A stretch of 34,008 bases of DNA from an uncultured Bacteroidales bacterium (GCA_902774995.1 CACYKR010000016.1:1-34008), one strand, 5' to 3'; shown: positions 25,501-33,051, counted from the stretch's first letter. Numbers and translations are program-made. Notes: generated by a model from the sequence alone, not told the origin.

Positions 25501-28500
25501 TTAGTAGCCGTACTGAGTACAAATCCATAATCGCTGATGTTACAGCCTTCCGAGCCCAGAGTAGCCAAACCACCGGTAGCCGTTACCGTCGCACTCGTAC
25601 AATCCTCAGCGCTTACTGCCGGCAGAGCCGTGGTAAACGTAGCATCCGCATCGCACGATGCACATGTGGTTACGAAGTCTGAATAAACATCCGGGTTCTT
25701 CTTAAACAGTTTCACATCCGTTTGATTTGCACTAGATTTATAACAAGCAAATATCGCCTTTGTGTAATCACCAGTGTCACTATTCGGATTAAATTGCATC
25801 TTACCTCTACTGGTATTACCCTTGCTTCTGATTGATGCGACACCAGTAGTACTATTAATTACTATCGTAAACAAACCATAGTCATTGTTATCAAGCGAAG
25901 TTTCTCCCTTAAGGTGGTTATCACTCGTACTTGCTGCATATAAATAATAGGTACCATCGTTGAATGTATAGTAATCCTCATTGCTTACTTTTACTTTACC
26001 GAAAGTATATGCACAAGCACCAGTACCCGGTGTCAACTTCTCGTTTGCGACTGTACCGGAAGCAGCACGTACATTATTACCGGATTCATATGCCTTTGCT
26101 ACTGCGCCATAGGTCGTTTCACTTGCTTCAAATTCCGAATAGATGTAAACCTTATCACCATTTGACAAATTAGCAATATCTTTAACAAGTACAATATTAC
26201 CAATCGTTTCCGTTGCAAATACTGCATAGAACGTTACATCATCTGTTACTTCCGGCGAATGTTCAATGTCCGTAAATATTCCGTCCGGTGCACTTGCCGA
26301 AGTACCGGTAATCTTCTCTGCACGCCAGCCGATAAACTTCTTCGCGTCATCGCAATCAGCAGATGTCGGAGGAGTCGGCATTGCTGCTACTTTCTCGCCA
26401 TGCACAACCACTTCAGGTGTCTCTTCTCCGTTCACGCTCCAGGTTACAGTATGACAAGCCTTCCAGAATGCATAAAGATTAACCTCATCACTACCAGCCT
26501 TCTTCCATTGTTTCGTAGCGCTGGTGTAGTTAGAAACACTTGCGATAACATTTCCGTCTTCATCAATCAGTTGGGTACCTGCGCCATCTGCCTCAGTGAA
26601 ATATCCGCTGAACTTGTAGCCTGTCTTCTCAGGTTTTGTAATAGCGCTCGTCAGATTATCATTACTGTCATAAGTCACAGCAATACTCTCTGTACCTTCA
26701 TGGCCCTCATCTGCACCTGCGTTATTCAACGTAATAGTATAGGGTTTCGGAGTCCAAGTAGCATAGACCGTAGCATCATTCGTCGCCTGATCCCAAATAT
26801 GTGCACTGGACTTGTCTGCATTGTAATATTGTGTACCGGTACCATCCTGGTTCGCAAATATACCTGCAAAGGAATAACCTTCGCGGCTAATAGACTTTCC
26901 GGAAAGACTTGGCATATCTGCATCAAATGTAGCCGTTACCTGTACATTCCCCGCAGAACCATAGTTCTTACTAATGGTTACCGTATATTCATTTGCTGTC
27001 CAAACAGCGTCCAACGTGATATTACCATTTACTGCAGTCGTGAAGTCATAAGCAGAACCACTCAGTTTCCATCCGCTGAACGTGTAACCGTCTCTTGTCG
27101 GAGCAGTCGGTGCGCTAACGGTTCCGCCATTATTTACATAAACGGTTGCGATAACGCTACCACCGTTACTATTATACGTCACGCTACGCGGAGTGAACGT
27201 GCCATTTACGGCGCTGTAGGCATAATTTGCCTCGTTCTTGCTATTCTTTCCGTAAGCGCGGAAATAATAAGTCACTCCTGCTTCAAACGTACCCGTTAGC
27301 GAACCATTCCAAGAGGTGGCATTACCATCTGTACCTACAACCACTTTGTTTACTCCATCCGGAGCTGTACCATCTGCATTCAATGCAGGATTAGCATTGG
27401 TGCTCCAAACGAATCCGTAATCTGTCCATGCACAAGTGTTAGCACCTGTACTCCAACCACTGGTCTCTACATCTACTTGCCCCAGGTTGAAGGTTCCAGC
27501 GGCTTTCAAACCGGCAGAGGCTACGGTAGGATTAGCAGTACAGCCAACCAAAGTAGCTTCTACTTTTATTTCAACCTTTCCGTCAATTTCTGTTTCGTAG
27601 ATTACGAGTGTACCATCATTTTCGTCCCAAAGATAGTCTGTTCCTTTCGTTTTAGTTACACCGCCAATTTCAACCACTACATCATCCGGCAACTCATAAG
27701 CTTCACTCAGCAGTTCAAAGGTGACAGACAAATCTCCGCAAAGGACTCCGTCTCCTTCTTCCAAATCGCCTTCTTTCAAAGATACACCGGTTAAATCATA
27801 ATCCAGATTCCATTTGCCCGAATTTTGGTCCTCTAAGATCTCGCTCTTGTCGCAATAACCGGTAGCTGCCGTGACCTCAATCTGGAAATCATAAGCAGTG
27901 TTACAACTCAAACCGGTAATTGTACATTCCTTCTTTCCGGTAGTATTATTTGTCGTTATCTCGCCCACGTTCGTCGAACCGAAATCATCACTTCCCGTTC
28001 GATACGTAACTGCGTACGGATCCGAAGCAGCTACATTGCTCATATCGTTCCATGTAAGCACAGCCGTTGTCGGATCGGTAAACTCTACCGCTCCTCCAAT
28101 AGTTCCTAATTCGGTGCAGCACGATGTACGATAATTCGTGTAGGTGTGATCTTTCCAAACAGCGTACAAAGTGTATGTTCCGTTATTGGTCGAAGTTAAG
28201 TTACTTACACTCGCCTTATCTGCGTAATCCACCGTACCTTCATTAGCACGAGAGGAACTGGTTGCCCATCCGGCAAAGTACTTATGCGAACCTTCCGCCG
28301 GCGTATAAGTATTAGCACTCAAATTCTGTGCGGCATCGTAAGTAAACGCCTGATTAGTCATCGCATCGCCTTGGCCTCCATTCTTATTAAATGCCACGCT
28401 AAATGTGTTAGGCTCCCAACCGGCGTAGAACTCAGCGGCTGCATTATCAGTATATTTACCGCCCAATCCATAACTTGTTCCACTTGCCGAACCTAATCGC

Positions 28501-30476
28501 CAATTAGCAATATGGTAACCCGCCTTGGTCATAGTACCGGCATCCGCAGGCAGCGTGAAATCAACACCATGGTCTTTTGTCGAACTATCCATGCTACCCG
28601 AACCACCGTTATTATTGTATGTGATATTATAACGTTGCAGGGTGGTAAACTCTTTTTCATCACTGTAAGTTGTACCATGCGAGTTAGTTGCATAAGCACG
28701 AACATAGTATTTCGTATTCGGGGTCAAACCAGTAATACTCTTGTTCAGCACGCCCGAAGTATAGTTGTCGATAGATGCTACATTATCATCTAATGTAGGT
28801 TCGGTAGTAGAACCATATACGAAACCCACAGCAGTCAGGTCGCATCCTGTTCCGGCAGAAACACCCACGGAAGTGGAGAATGTAGCGCCCGTAGAACTGA
28901 TAGCACTTACTGCGTTCATAATGTTTCCTACCGTCGGATCTACCGCACAAGGAACAGGATTACTATGATACTTTGCATTGTAATAGGTTACAGTGAAAGT
29001 TGTAAAATAAGCATCTCCGGATGACTTATACAGATATAATTGGGTTACGTCCCCTGAGCATGTAACCGTTTGTTTAGATGAGCCTGATAACTCAGCCGTA
29101 CCTCCAGCTTCCTCTTCCGCATCATTTAATTCAACACTAGATATCGTTTTACTATTATAAATTGAAAATTCAACTTGTTGGATCTTGGTGTGAGCATCTA
29201 TCAATGCCCAGCTACTATAGATGTTAAATTTATCACCACTGCTATAATAAATCCCCCAAGAGTTTATAAAAAACTCCACACCCGTTGCCTTATGGATCCA
29301 CCATGCTGGTTTAGACGTACTTTCTGAAAGTTGAGTCAAGTTGCTTAAATCTGTAGATGTAAACGTTGCAGTTGAAGTCCCATTTGTCAGTTTACGATAA
29401 ACAGCATACAGCGTTTCATTCTTACCGTCCGGGTAATAATAGTCGTCGGGCATATACAACCGCGGAGCAACGGTAACATTGCTTACTTCTGCTTTGCCCC
29501 AACCGGCGAACACCCATCCATCACCGGAAGCCAGCGGCGTCGGACCGGCAGGAAGAGTGATGCCATCACCATATTCGCTTTCTGTTTTTGAAGCGACTTC
29601 CGGGTTGTCTTCGCCTGTGCTGAACGAAACCTTGTAACACAAACCGGGTTTGACGGTAGCGGCATCTGTCGGATCACTATCGCAGGTCGATGTGCCGTTA
29701 CCAATAGCCTTAACTTGGTAGGTATATTCCTCACCATTCGTCAGACCGGTTTTGGTATAAGAATTCGTGTTTACATCAGCCCATGCTGCGGTGCCCCATT
29801 TAACTTGATACTTCGTTGCGCCCGTTACCGCATCCCAAGACAGCGTTACTTGCTCATCACCGGGCGTTGCGGTTACCGTCGTCATCTCCAATGCATCACC
29901 GGTACAACTGCTACCTTCTTTCGGTGTGATGGTTATATATTGTACACCACTTGTTTGAGTTCCTGTGTTTGAAATAGTTAATGTTGCAGAGGTACTAGTA
30001 GTTGATACCGTGTATGTGTCAAAGGCTGTCTGTGTACAAGTTTCTGAATCAGTTCCCGAAGGGGTGGTTATTGATATAGTCATAGAACCACCACTTTTAA
30101 CTTTAGCAGATACTGTCACATCCACACCATACGATGAAGTAATCGTAGTTGTGATAACACCAGAGCCGGCTTTCATTTGACATTTATAAGGATTGTTTTG
30201 ATCTCCCGCATCAGTAAAGTGAAGACTTCCTAATGTTCCAAAAGACTTATCTCCGGACCAATATCCCTGATTTTGACTAGCAGCAGCTTTCCATGCGCCA
30301 TCACTTACGGTCGTGGAACCGGCCGGAAATGTTTTTGCACTAGTGGATATAGACACCGAAGCACCCCATACATTGCCTGCCAATAGCACTACTGCCATCA
30401 CAGCTACAAAACGCTTTGCGAAATTCTTGATAGTATTTGTCGTTGTCATAATTGTTTGCATTTTAAAATTGTTCAT
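22572..30476 (-). CDS. Giant secreted mosaic protein with InlB-type and fibronectin-like repeats
   Basis: The 2634-aa product is a probable surface adhesin or glycan-binding protein. After a signal peptide (about 1-39, ending NVWGA) come a beta domain, a fibronectin III domain (about 192-276) and InlB/Listeria-Bacteroides repeats (about 282-360, 617-776, 1098-1421 and 2108-2178). A repeated module shares GFV-ST--NP-L and YYVRAYA-N--G (about 512-612, 980-1096, 1600-1718). Another beta module (about 1427-1595) is also found in the 477-aa neighbour. An Ig-like domain follows (about 1722-1798). The last 27 residues (VIIDNQVFILRGGQMYDLTG) resemble C-terminal sorting tails seen in Bacteroidales surface proteins. 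No catalytic motif was found. It starts 18 nt after the 477-aa gene. Confidence 0.85.
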   Translation of the reverse strand: MNNFKMQTIMTTTNTIKNFAKRFVAVMAVVLLAGNVWGASVSISTSAKTFPAGSTTVSDGAWKAAASQNQGYWSGDKSFGTLGSLHFTDAGDQNNPYKCQMKAGSGVITTTITSSYGVDVTVSAKVKSGGSMTISITTPSGTDSETCTQTAFDTYTVSTTSTSATLTISNTGTQTSGVQYITITPKEGSSCTGDALEMTTVTATPGDEQVTLSWDAVTGATKYQVKWGTAAWADVNTNSYTKTGLTNGEEYTYQVKAIGNGTSTCDSDPTDAATVKPGLCYKVSFSTGEDNPEVASKTESEYGDGITLPAGPTPLASGDGWVFAGWGKAEVSNVTVAPRLYMPDDYYYPDGKNETLYAVYRKLTNGTSTATFTSTDLSNLTQLSESTSKPAWWIHKATGVEFFINSWGIYYSSGDKFNIYSSWALIDAHTKIQQVEFSIYNSKTISSVELNDAEEEAGGTAELSGSSKQTVTCSGDVTQLYLYKSSGDAYFTTFTVTYYNAKYHSNPVPCAVDPTVGNIMNAVSAISSTGATFSTSVGVSAGTGCDLTAVGFVYGSTTEPTLDDNVASIDNYTSGVLNKSITGLTPNTKYYVRAYATNSHGTTYSDEKEFTTLQRYNITYNNNGGSGSMDSSTKDHGVDFTLPADAGTMTKAGYHIANWRLGSASGTSYGLGGKYTDNAAAEFYAGWEPNTFSVAFNKNGGQGDAMTNQAFTYDAAQNLSANTYTPAEGSHKYFAGWATSSSRANEGTVDYADKASVSNLTSTNNGTYTLYAVWKDHTYTNYRTSCCTELGTIGGAVEFTDPTTAVLTWNDMSNVAASDPYAVTYRTGSDDFGSTNVGEITTNNTTGKKECTITGLSCNTAYDFQIEVTAATGYCDKSEILEDQNSGKWNLDYDLTGVSLKEGDLEEGDGVLCGDLSVTFELLSEAYELPDDVVVEIGGVTKTKGTDYLWDENDGTLVIYETEIDGKVEIKVEATLVGCTANPTVASAGLKAAGTFNLGQVDVETSGWSTGANTCAWTDYGFVWSTNANPALNADGTAPDGVNKVVVGTDGNATSWNGSLTGTFEAGVTYYFRAYGKNSKNEANYAYSAVNGTFTPRSVTYNSNGGSVIATVYVNNGGTVSAPTAPTRDGYTFSGWKLSGSAYDFTTAVNGNITLDAVWTANEYTVTISKNYGSAGNVQVTATFDADMPSLSGKSISREGYSFAGIFANQDGTGTQYYNADKSSAHIWDQATNDATVYATWTPKPYTITLNNAGADEGHEGTESIAVTYDSNDNLTSAITKPEKTGYKFSGYFTEADGAGTQLIDEDGNVIASVSNYTSATKQWKKAGSDEVNLYAFWKACHTVTWSVNGEETPEVVVHGEKVAAMPTPPTSADCDDAKKFIGWRAEKITGTSASAPDGIFTDIEHSPEVTDDVTFYAVFATETIGNIVLVKDIANLSNGDKVYIYSEFEASETTYGAVAKAYESGNNVRAASGTVANEKLTPGTGACAYTFGKVKVSNEDYYTFNDGTYYLYAASTSDNHLKGETSLDNNDYGLFTIVINSTTGVASIRSKGNTSRGKMQFNPNSDTGDYTKAIFACYKSSANQTDVKLFKKNPDVYSDFVTTCASCDADATFTTALPAVSAEDCTSATVTATGGLATLGSEGCNISDYGFVLSTATNPELDGEGVTKLQVGTSNPTVGEDFSYDMTGLTKGTHYYVRAYAVNKHGVAYSSTKDFWTKDVSSIAITTAPTKTNYIIGETFDATDMVVTATLADGSEVDVTAACTYSTSAFNMAGTNLDFAINYSLCETNVQTAQKINIYSATVNKGSNPSKGDMSYNNAGTITISNLYQTTTEHTTVEFVKTNADIRDNGDGTFSIINPTGAVSITVNYVTASQVAVKFYANDIELEDLALNPFQSENFDMPAASAVANAMTAAGVSVSEDVHFVGWSASKFPYQTSEPTMIGETGKVTAATNYYAVFSNIQKVRIDEGVITGSYQSSETEVSAGEFTNGFVHKQVMASGAKLQFHKGSSDYGYVYNKAALAYINKIVIGYAAASTFRSDIDVYACSDKKTIIGSILVAEERGNTDPYVYRFPDNISYFWVKGDNFYTYVVDYIDIYYAEGTGYYTTQFSTLTFNKADGTTDKTEKVATGKTRTLSADDAPAAVTGYTFMEKWSDGANDYVAGDGLTVNADMTLNPYSSLTTGADVDINDLPATVTEIVVTDGKTLTVDAASTLDNLTIEAGGQVTLSSNKLTVVGTFTIETTMASGKSGQLNGATESNFEAQEDAYIDITLGDNGNPNKWHAFTVPFPVDAMNGIYDLDGNKLTNEVNYAIMDYHGDIRATGAYGWKKYRGVLVPGTFYLMTVDGARTTYRFKKTANGALVAGNTKALYKYASSTGNNDNGWNGVGNPTLVYGKVDQKVQVLNPVSYTYEAFNANETNFIVGTPFFIQATEDGTMTFGAAGGSTNYAPARTPANEIKDIKVTFGNEEYTDKLYISASEDALATYETGKDLVKMTMTSAPKVAQIFGKAYNAKLCMVNAPMVDDKASYALSLYAPADGTYRIETPTENENADLYLTKDGRVMWNLSMSACEVELSKGTTESYGLLLVRKAPGVATGMENVQSDNVQCTKVIIDNQVFILRGGQMYDLTGKAVK

Positions 30477-30494
30477 ACTTATCTTTCCTTTCGC

Positions 30495-31928
30495 TTATTC
30501 TGCGTAGTCTGCAAAGACTGCATAGAACGTCTGCGCTCCATCAGCAATCGGGAATTCGTTCGCTGTCTTATATAGCGGCGATGAGTTATGTACATATTCT
30601 GCATCCGTCGTCCATCCGACAAACTTGTCTCCGCAAGGAAGTGGGTTAGGAGCAGAAGAAACTGTGGTGACGTGGCTGTCATGACTGACAGTAGTCGAAC
30701 CTCCTCCAGTTGTATAAGCTGCATTATTTACCATCCAAGTGACCGAATAGGAATTGGCTTGCCAATAAGGATAAAGCGTTGTTGCTGCATCGGTTGTATA
30801 ACTACCACCAAGATTATAAGTCTTAGTTGTGCCCGCTTGAGCAGTTGACCAACCTTGTTGCGTATAGCCCGTACGGGTAAATAAGGCACTATTGGGCAAT
30901 GTTAATGCTTCACCACAAGTCTTTGTGTCCGAAGAAGCCTCACCTGTTGCTCCCGTTGCATTACCTTTGTTAAAGTTAACTGTATAAGTAGTCTTTGTTG
31001 TAAGGCTAACATTGAATGTGGTCGTTCCTGTTGCATTTTGAGCGAAACTATACACATAGTCATATTTGCTGGTAGTATTATTCCATGTAGGACCGCTCAC
31101 CCATGAAGCAGTCGTTCCGCTCTGGGTAACACTTGCTTTAACAGGCGCAGCATAGCAAGATGAAGGCGCAACGCTTACTGTAACGTATCTGTCAGAAGCG
31201 GTTGAACTACAAGTCGCCACACTTGTGCTACTTACAGAAATGGTCGCATTCGTCGGAGTTCCTTTAGCAACAGTAACCGAATTGGTGCAAGAAGCCTGCT
31301 TTTTGAAAAGATAACATGCGGTATATGATGTTGCGTAGGTGCCAATATTTGTGCTGTTTCGGCCAATATGTCTGATAGTGCTGGCACTAAGTGTAGATAC
31401 ATTTCTGATATCAAAATTATTGGTTGATGTAATAGACCATTGTTCTTTAGCATTTGTTGTAGCCGTAGCATTTTCGAAATCTGTACTGCTTCCACTATAA
31501 CCCAAATAATTTGTACTACTATATTTTAGAGTGTAGTAAGTATAATTTCCACTCTTTACCGTCCCCAATGTAAATTCCAATGGCGTTGCTGTCGAAGTAG
31601 TGATGGTATTTTTTGATACAGAAAAACCTGAAGTGGTATTCGTTAATTTTTGCCCATAACCTGTTACCAAATACTTTGTATTTCCTGATATTTCAGCAAT
31701 CACATAGACTTGGCCTGCGACCAAATCACTGGCACTTGTCACTTTGACATATGTCGCTCCCCACATCTGTCCGATGCCGAAAGTGAAAATGAGTACTAAA
31801 ACAGAGAGGAGTTTTATCATAGTTCCCCGACGGTGAACCGACGGTGAACCGACAGTCGTACATAACGTCACTATACTGTGACTACAAGACTGACTGCTTG
31901 ATTTTGATAACAAGTTAAAATTTCTCAT
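30495..31928 (-). CDS. Secreted InlB-repeat protein, short paralogue of the giant protein
   Basis: The 477-aa product has a signal peptide beginning MIKLLSVLVLIFTFGIGQMWG at residue 37. A beta module follows (YVKVTSASDLVAGQVYVIAE to CYLFKK) matching residues about 1427-1595 of the giant protein, then a second beta region and two InlB-type repeats ending FYAVFADYAE. It stops at a repeat boundary without the C-terminal tail of its neighbour. ATG 31928 has an AT-rich 42-nt leader; ATG 31820 would remove 36 odd residues encoded across an 11-nt repeat (CGACGGTGAAC) and give a standard signal peptide. Its link to the giant gene 18 nt downstream suggests one operon or a gene once continuous. Confidence 0.75.
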   Translation of the reverse strand: MRNFNLLSKSSSQSCSHSIVTLCTTVGSPSVHRRGTMIKLLSVLVLIFTFGIGQMWGATYVKVTSASDLVAGQVYVIAEISGNTKYLVTGYGQKLTNTTSGFSVSKNTITTSTATPLEFTLGTVKSGNYTYYTLKYSSTNYLGYSGSSTDFENATATTNAKEQWSITSTNNFDIRNVSTLSASTIRHIGRNSTNIGTYATSYTACYLFKKQASCTNSVTVAKGTPTNATISVSSTSVATCSSTASDRYVTVSVAPSSCYAAPVKASVTQSGTTASWVSGPTWNNTTSKYDYVYSFAQNATGTTTFNVSLTTKTTYTVNFNKGNATGATGEASSDTKTCGEALTLPNSALFTRTGYTQQGWSTAQAGTTKTYNLGGSYTTDAATTLYPYWQANSYSVTWMVNNAAYTTGGGSTTVSHDSHVTTVSSAPNPLPCGDKFVGWTTDAEYVHNSSPLYKTANEFPIADGAQTFYAVFADYAE

Positions 31929-31969
31929 ATTGTTTGTTATTTTAGTTAATATTATTTGCTTTTGACTTT
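31928..31969. repeat. 42-bp direct repeat, copy 1 (leader of the 477-aa gene)
   Basis: These 42 bp are identical to 32641-32682 in the same orientation. On the minus strand this copy is the AT-rich leader that runs into the ATG at 31928. I find no -33/-7 promoter just upstream of it. Confidence 0.95.
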
Positions 31970-32163
31970 TCTTCTCTATTGTTCTGATTGTACTGTCGTT
32001 AGATTGTTCTCAGGACATGGTCCCGTGATGGTCCTGTTCTAAATAGTATATTCACTCCTCATTTATTGCTCCTTTGTACATTGTATTTACAATGATGTGA
32101 ATAAAAAAAACAAGACACGAGATTTCTCTCATGTCCGGCAAAATTCAGAAAAATGTGTTACGA
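31970..32163. other. Spacer with hairpins, no gene seen
   Basis: An imperfect inverted repeat with CAGGAC/GTCCTG ends lies at 32011-32036. A perfect CATTGTA/TACAATG hairpin lies at 32079-32094, enclosed by TATTCAC (32049-32055) and GTGAATA (32097-32103). No TAnnTTTG promoter on the minus strand was found. Confidence 0.5.
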
Positions 32164-32232
32164 TTATTGGCCGCTTCTCACATCCTAGAAATCAGCGATG
32201 AATATTTGTTCGTCGTGAACGAAATAGAGCAT
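32164..32232 (-). pseudogene. Remnant of a RelE/ParE-type toxin C-terminus
   Basis: Directly after the antitoxin-like stop codon (TAA, one A, then ATG) the minus strand reads MLYFVHDEQIFIADF, a TAG, then DVRSGQ and a stop. Bacteroidetes RelE/ParE toxins typically end with a strand like this followed by W-D-x-R. Here the Trp position is TAG, as if TGG had mutated. Only the last 22 codons or so remain; the catalytic part is missing. This is a resemblance read by eye from a very short stretch. Confidence 0.4.
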
Positions 32233-32233
32233 T

Positions 32234-32482
32234 TTACGCAGCAACCATCTCTTTTCGCTCAAACTCCTCCATCATCCGGTGGGCTTCCTCTTGGGAACAC
32301 ACGTTGCCTGTCATGGCTTGGCTATGCGCCAGACGCAGACGTGCTTTCTGCTCATCTGTCGGATGGTAGTTGCCGGAGAGGCTGTTGATGTTGTCCTGCA
32401 ACTCCATGACCACTTGTTCTTGCTTTTGAAGTGAAAGTGTCATGATCACTGCGATGAGACTTTTGAGTGTTTCTTGTGCCAT
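32234..32482 (-). CDS. Orphan antitoxin-like small protein
   Basis: The 82-aa product is helical and charged, with LSLQKQEQVVMELQDNINS early, TDEQKARLRLAHSQ in the middle and CSQEEAHRMMEEFERKE near the end. This layout resembles the short antitoxins of RelB/addiction-module type in Bacteroidetes, whose C-terminal helix wraps the toxin. No intact toxin follows, only a broken tail. It has its own strong promoter (32514-32544), which could also read on into the 477-aa surface gene about 300 nt away. It lies between the two 42-bp direct repeats. The family assignment is tentative; the ORF itself is credible. Confidence 0.6.
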   Translation of the reverse strand: MAQETLKSLIAVIMTLSLQKQEQVVMELQDNINSLSGNYHPTDEQKARLRLAHSQAMTGNVCSQEEAHRMMEEFERKEMVAA

Positions 32483-32513
32483 AGTTGTTGTTGTTGTTTT
32501 ACGTTTTGCGCTG

Positions 32514-32544
32514 CAAAATTACAACAAATTTATGACATACGCAA
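32514..32544 (-). promoter_or_regulatory. Promoter of the antitoxin-like gene
   Basis: On the minus strand CTTG (TTG at 32542-32544), 20 nt, then TAATTTTG (32514-32521), about 30 nt before the start codon. CTTGCGTATGTCATAAA is shared with the promoter at 32778-32808, which suggests that one was copied from the other. Confidence 0.78.
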
Positions 32545-32640
32545 GAAAGTAAGAGATTTTCTTTCCTTTTTGCCTGATTTTATTATTTACATCATGTCAA
32601 TGTCCGCTCTTATCCTTTTTTAGGTGCCGATAAGAAGCAC

Positions 32641-32682
32641 TATTGTTTGTTATTTTAGTTAATATTATTTGCTTTTGACTTT
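32641..32682. repeat. 42-bp direct repeat, copy 2
   Basis: Identical to 31928-31969, start-to-start distance 713 bp. On the minus strand it lies downstream of the invertible promoter. In place of the ATG it is followed by GTG and six more codons before a stop. Confidence 0.95.
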
Positions 32683-32748
32683 GACATAACAAAAAACGGC
32701 AACTCCGTTTTGAATTGGAATTACCGATGAATGTTCTTGAGATGTCAT
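32665..32748 (-). CDS. Possible 27-aa leader peptide from the invertible promoter
   Basis: Starting about 23 nt after the predicted transcript start, an ORF reads MTSQEHSSVIPIQNGVAVFC and seven more residues, ending in the 42-bp repeat. It crosses the left inverted repeat and the terminator hairpin at 32693-32711, so translation could hold that hairpin open. I recognise no family. It may be only a fortuitous ORF. Its start codon lies inside the segment that would invert, so inversion would give it a different C-terminus. Confidence 0.3.
   Translation of the reverse strand: MTSQEHSSVIPIQNGVAVFCYVKVKSK
32691..32711 (-). terminator. Small terminator or attenuator just outside the left inverted repeat
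   Basis: AAAACGG (32705-32711 on the minus strand) and CCGTTTT (32693-32699) pair around a 5-nt loop, followed by two further T, giving six T in all. It would end transcripts from 32778-32808 after about 80 nt unless bypassed. Confidence 0.5.
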
Positions 32749-32867
32749 TGCGATATTTCTCGCAACGAAATTTTTCGCAAAGGTACAACTTTTTTATGAC
32801 ATACGCAAGCATTTGGAGAAAAATCTTTCGGTGTAAGTAAAAATTCTCCCTTTTCGGTAATTCCAAT
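32714..32867. promoter_or_regulatory. Candidate invertible promoter segment with 14-bp inverted repeats
   Basis: ATTGGAATTACCGA (32714-32727) is the exact reverse complement of TCGGTAATTCCAAT (32854-32867). The 126 bp between them carry a full promoter (32778-32808). The size, the enclosed promoter and a nearby Mpi-type invertase gene match phase-variable promoters known from Bacteroides fragilis. In the present orientation the promoter points left, to the surface-protein locus; inverted, it would point at the invertase gene. This is inferred from sequence only. Confidence 0.7.
32778..32808 (-). promoter_or_regulatory. Promoter inside the invertible segment
   Basis: On the minus strand CTTG (TTG at 32806-32808), 20 nt, then TACCTTTG (32778-32785); transcription should start near 32771. 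It is among the best matches to the -33/-7 consensus in the window. Confidence 0.8.
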
Positions 32868-32930
32868 ATGTCAAAGATCAATTATGATGACGTTACGAAA
32901 TACAACCGGCTTCATACTACCGCCGCAGCC

Positions 32931-32987
32931 CTACGGTATGGGTCAACTACGGTATGGGTCAAATTAAATGCCCGTTTAATCTGACCC
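32931..32987. repeat. 16-nt tandem repeat leading into an inverted repeat
   Basis: CTACGGTATGGGTCAA occurs twice in tandem (32931-32946, 32947-32962). The second copy runs into GGGTCAAATTAAA (32956-32968), which pairs with TTTAATCTGACCC (32975-32987) with one mismatch and a 6-nt loop. It lies between the invertible segment and the invertase gene and could block read-through in either direction. Confidence 0.75.
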
Positions 32988-33039
32988 GGGGGAAGTGGGC
33001 TTACACACACATGAGTCATACGTGTGCGAGATAGTATTG

Positions 33040-33051
33040 GTACGCGCGTAC
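33040..33051. other. 12-bp palindrome upstream of the invertase gene
   Basis: GTACGCGCGTAC is a perfect palindrome about 50 nt upstream of the invertase -7 box. It could be an operator or recombinase-binding site. Just before it lies CACAC...GTGTG around ATGAGTCAT (about 33005-33027). Confidence 0.45.

Noticed and set aside
22413..30507. Many plus-strand ORFs opposite the giant gene
   Set aside because: They are shadows of the repetitive giant reading frame; none shows a family motif.
32131..32388. 85-codon plus-strand ORF over the antitoxin-like gene
   Set aside because: It is antisense to a better ORF that has its own promoter; composition is not protein-like.
32597..32881. 94-codon minus-strand ORF across the invertible segment
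   Set aside because: It overlaps the promoter, both inverted repeats and the 42-bp repeat, its residues look random, and its start is upstream of the promoter.
32956..32987. Inverted repeat as a second invertible site
   Set aside because: The arms are only 6 nt apart, too close for inversion; it fits a hairpin better.
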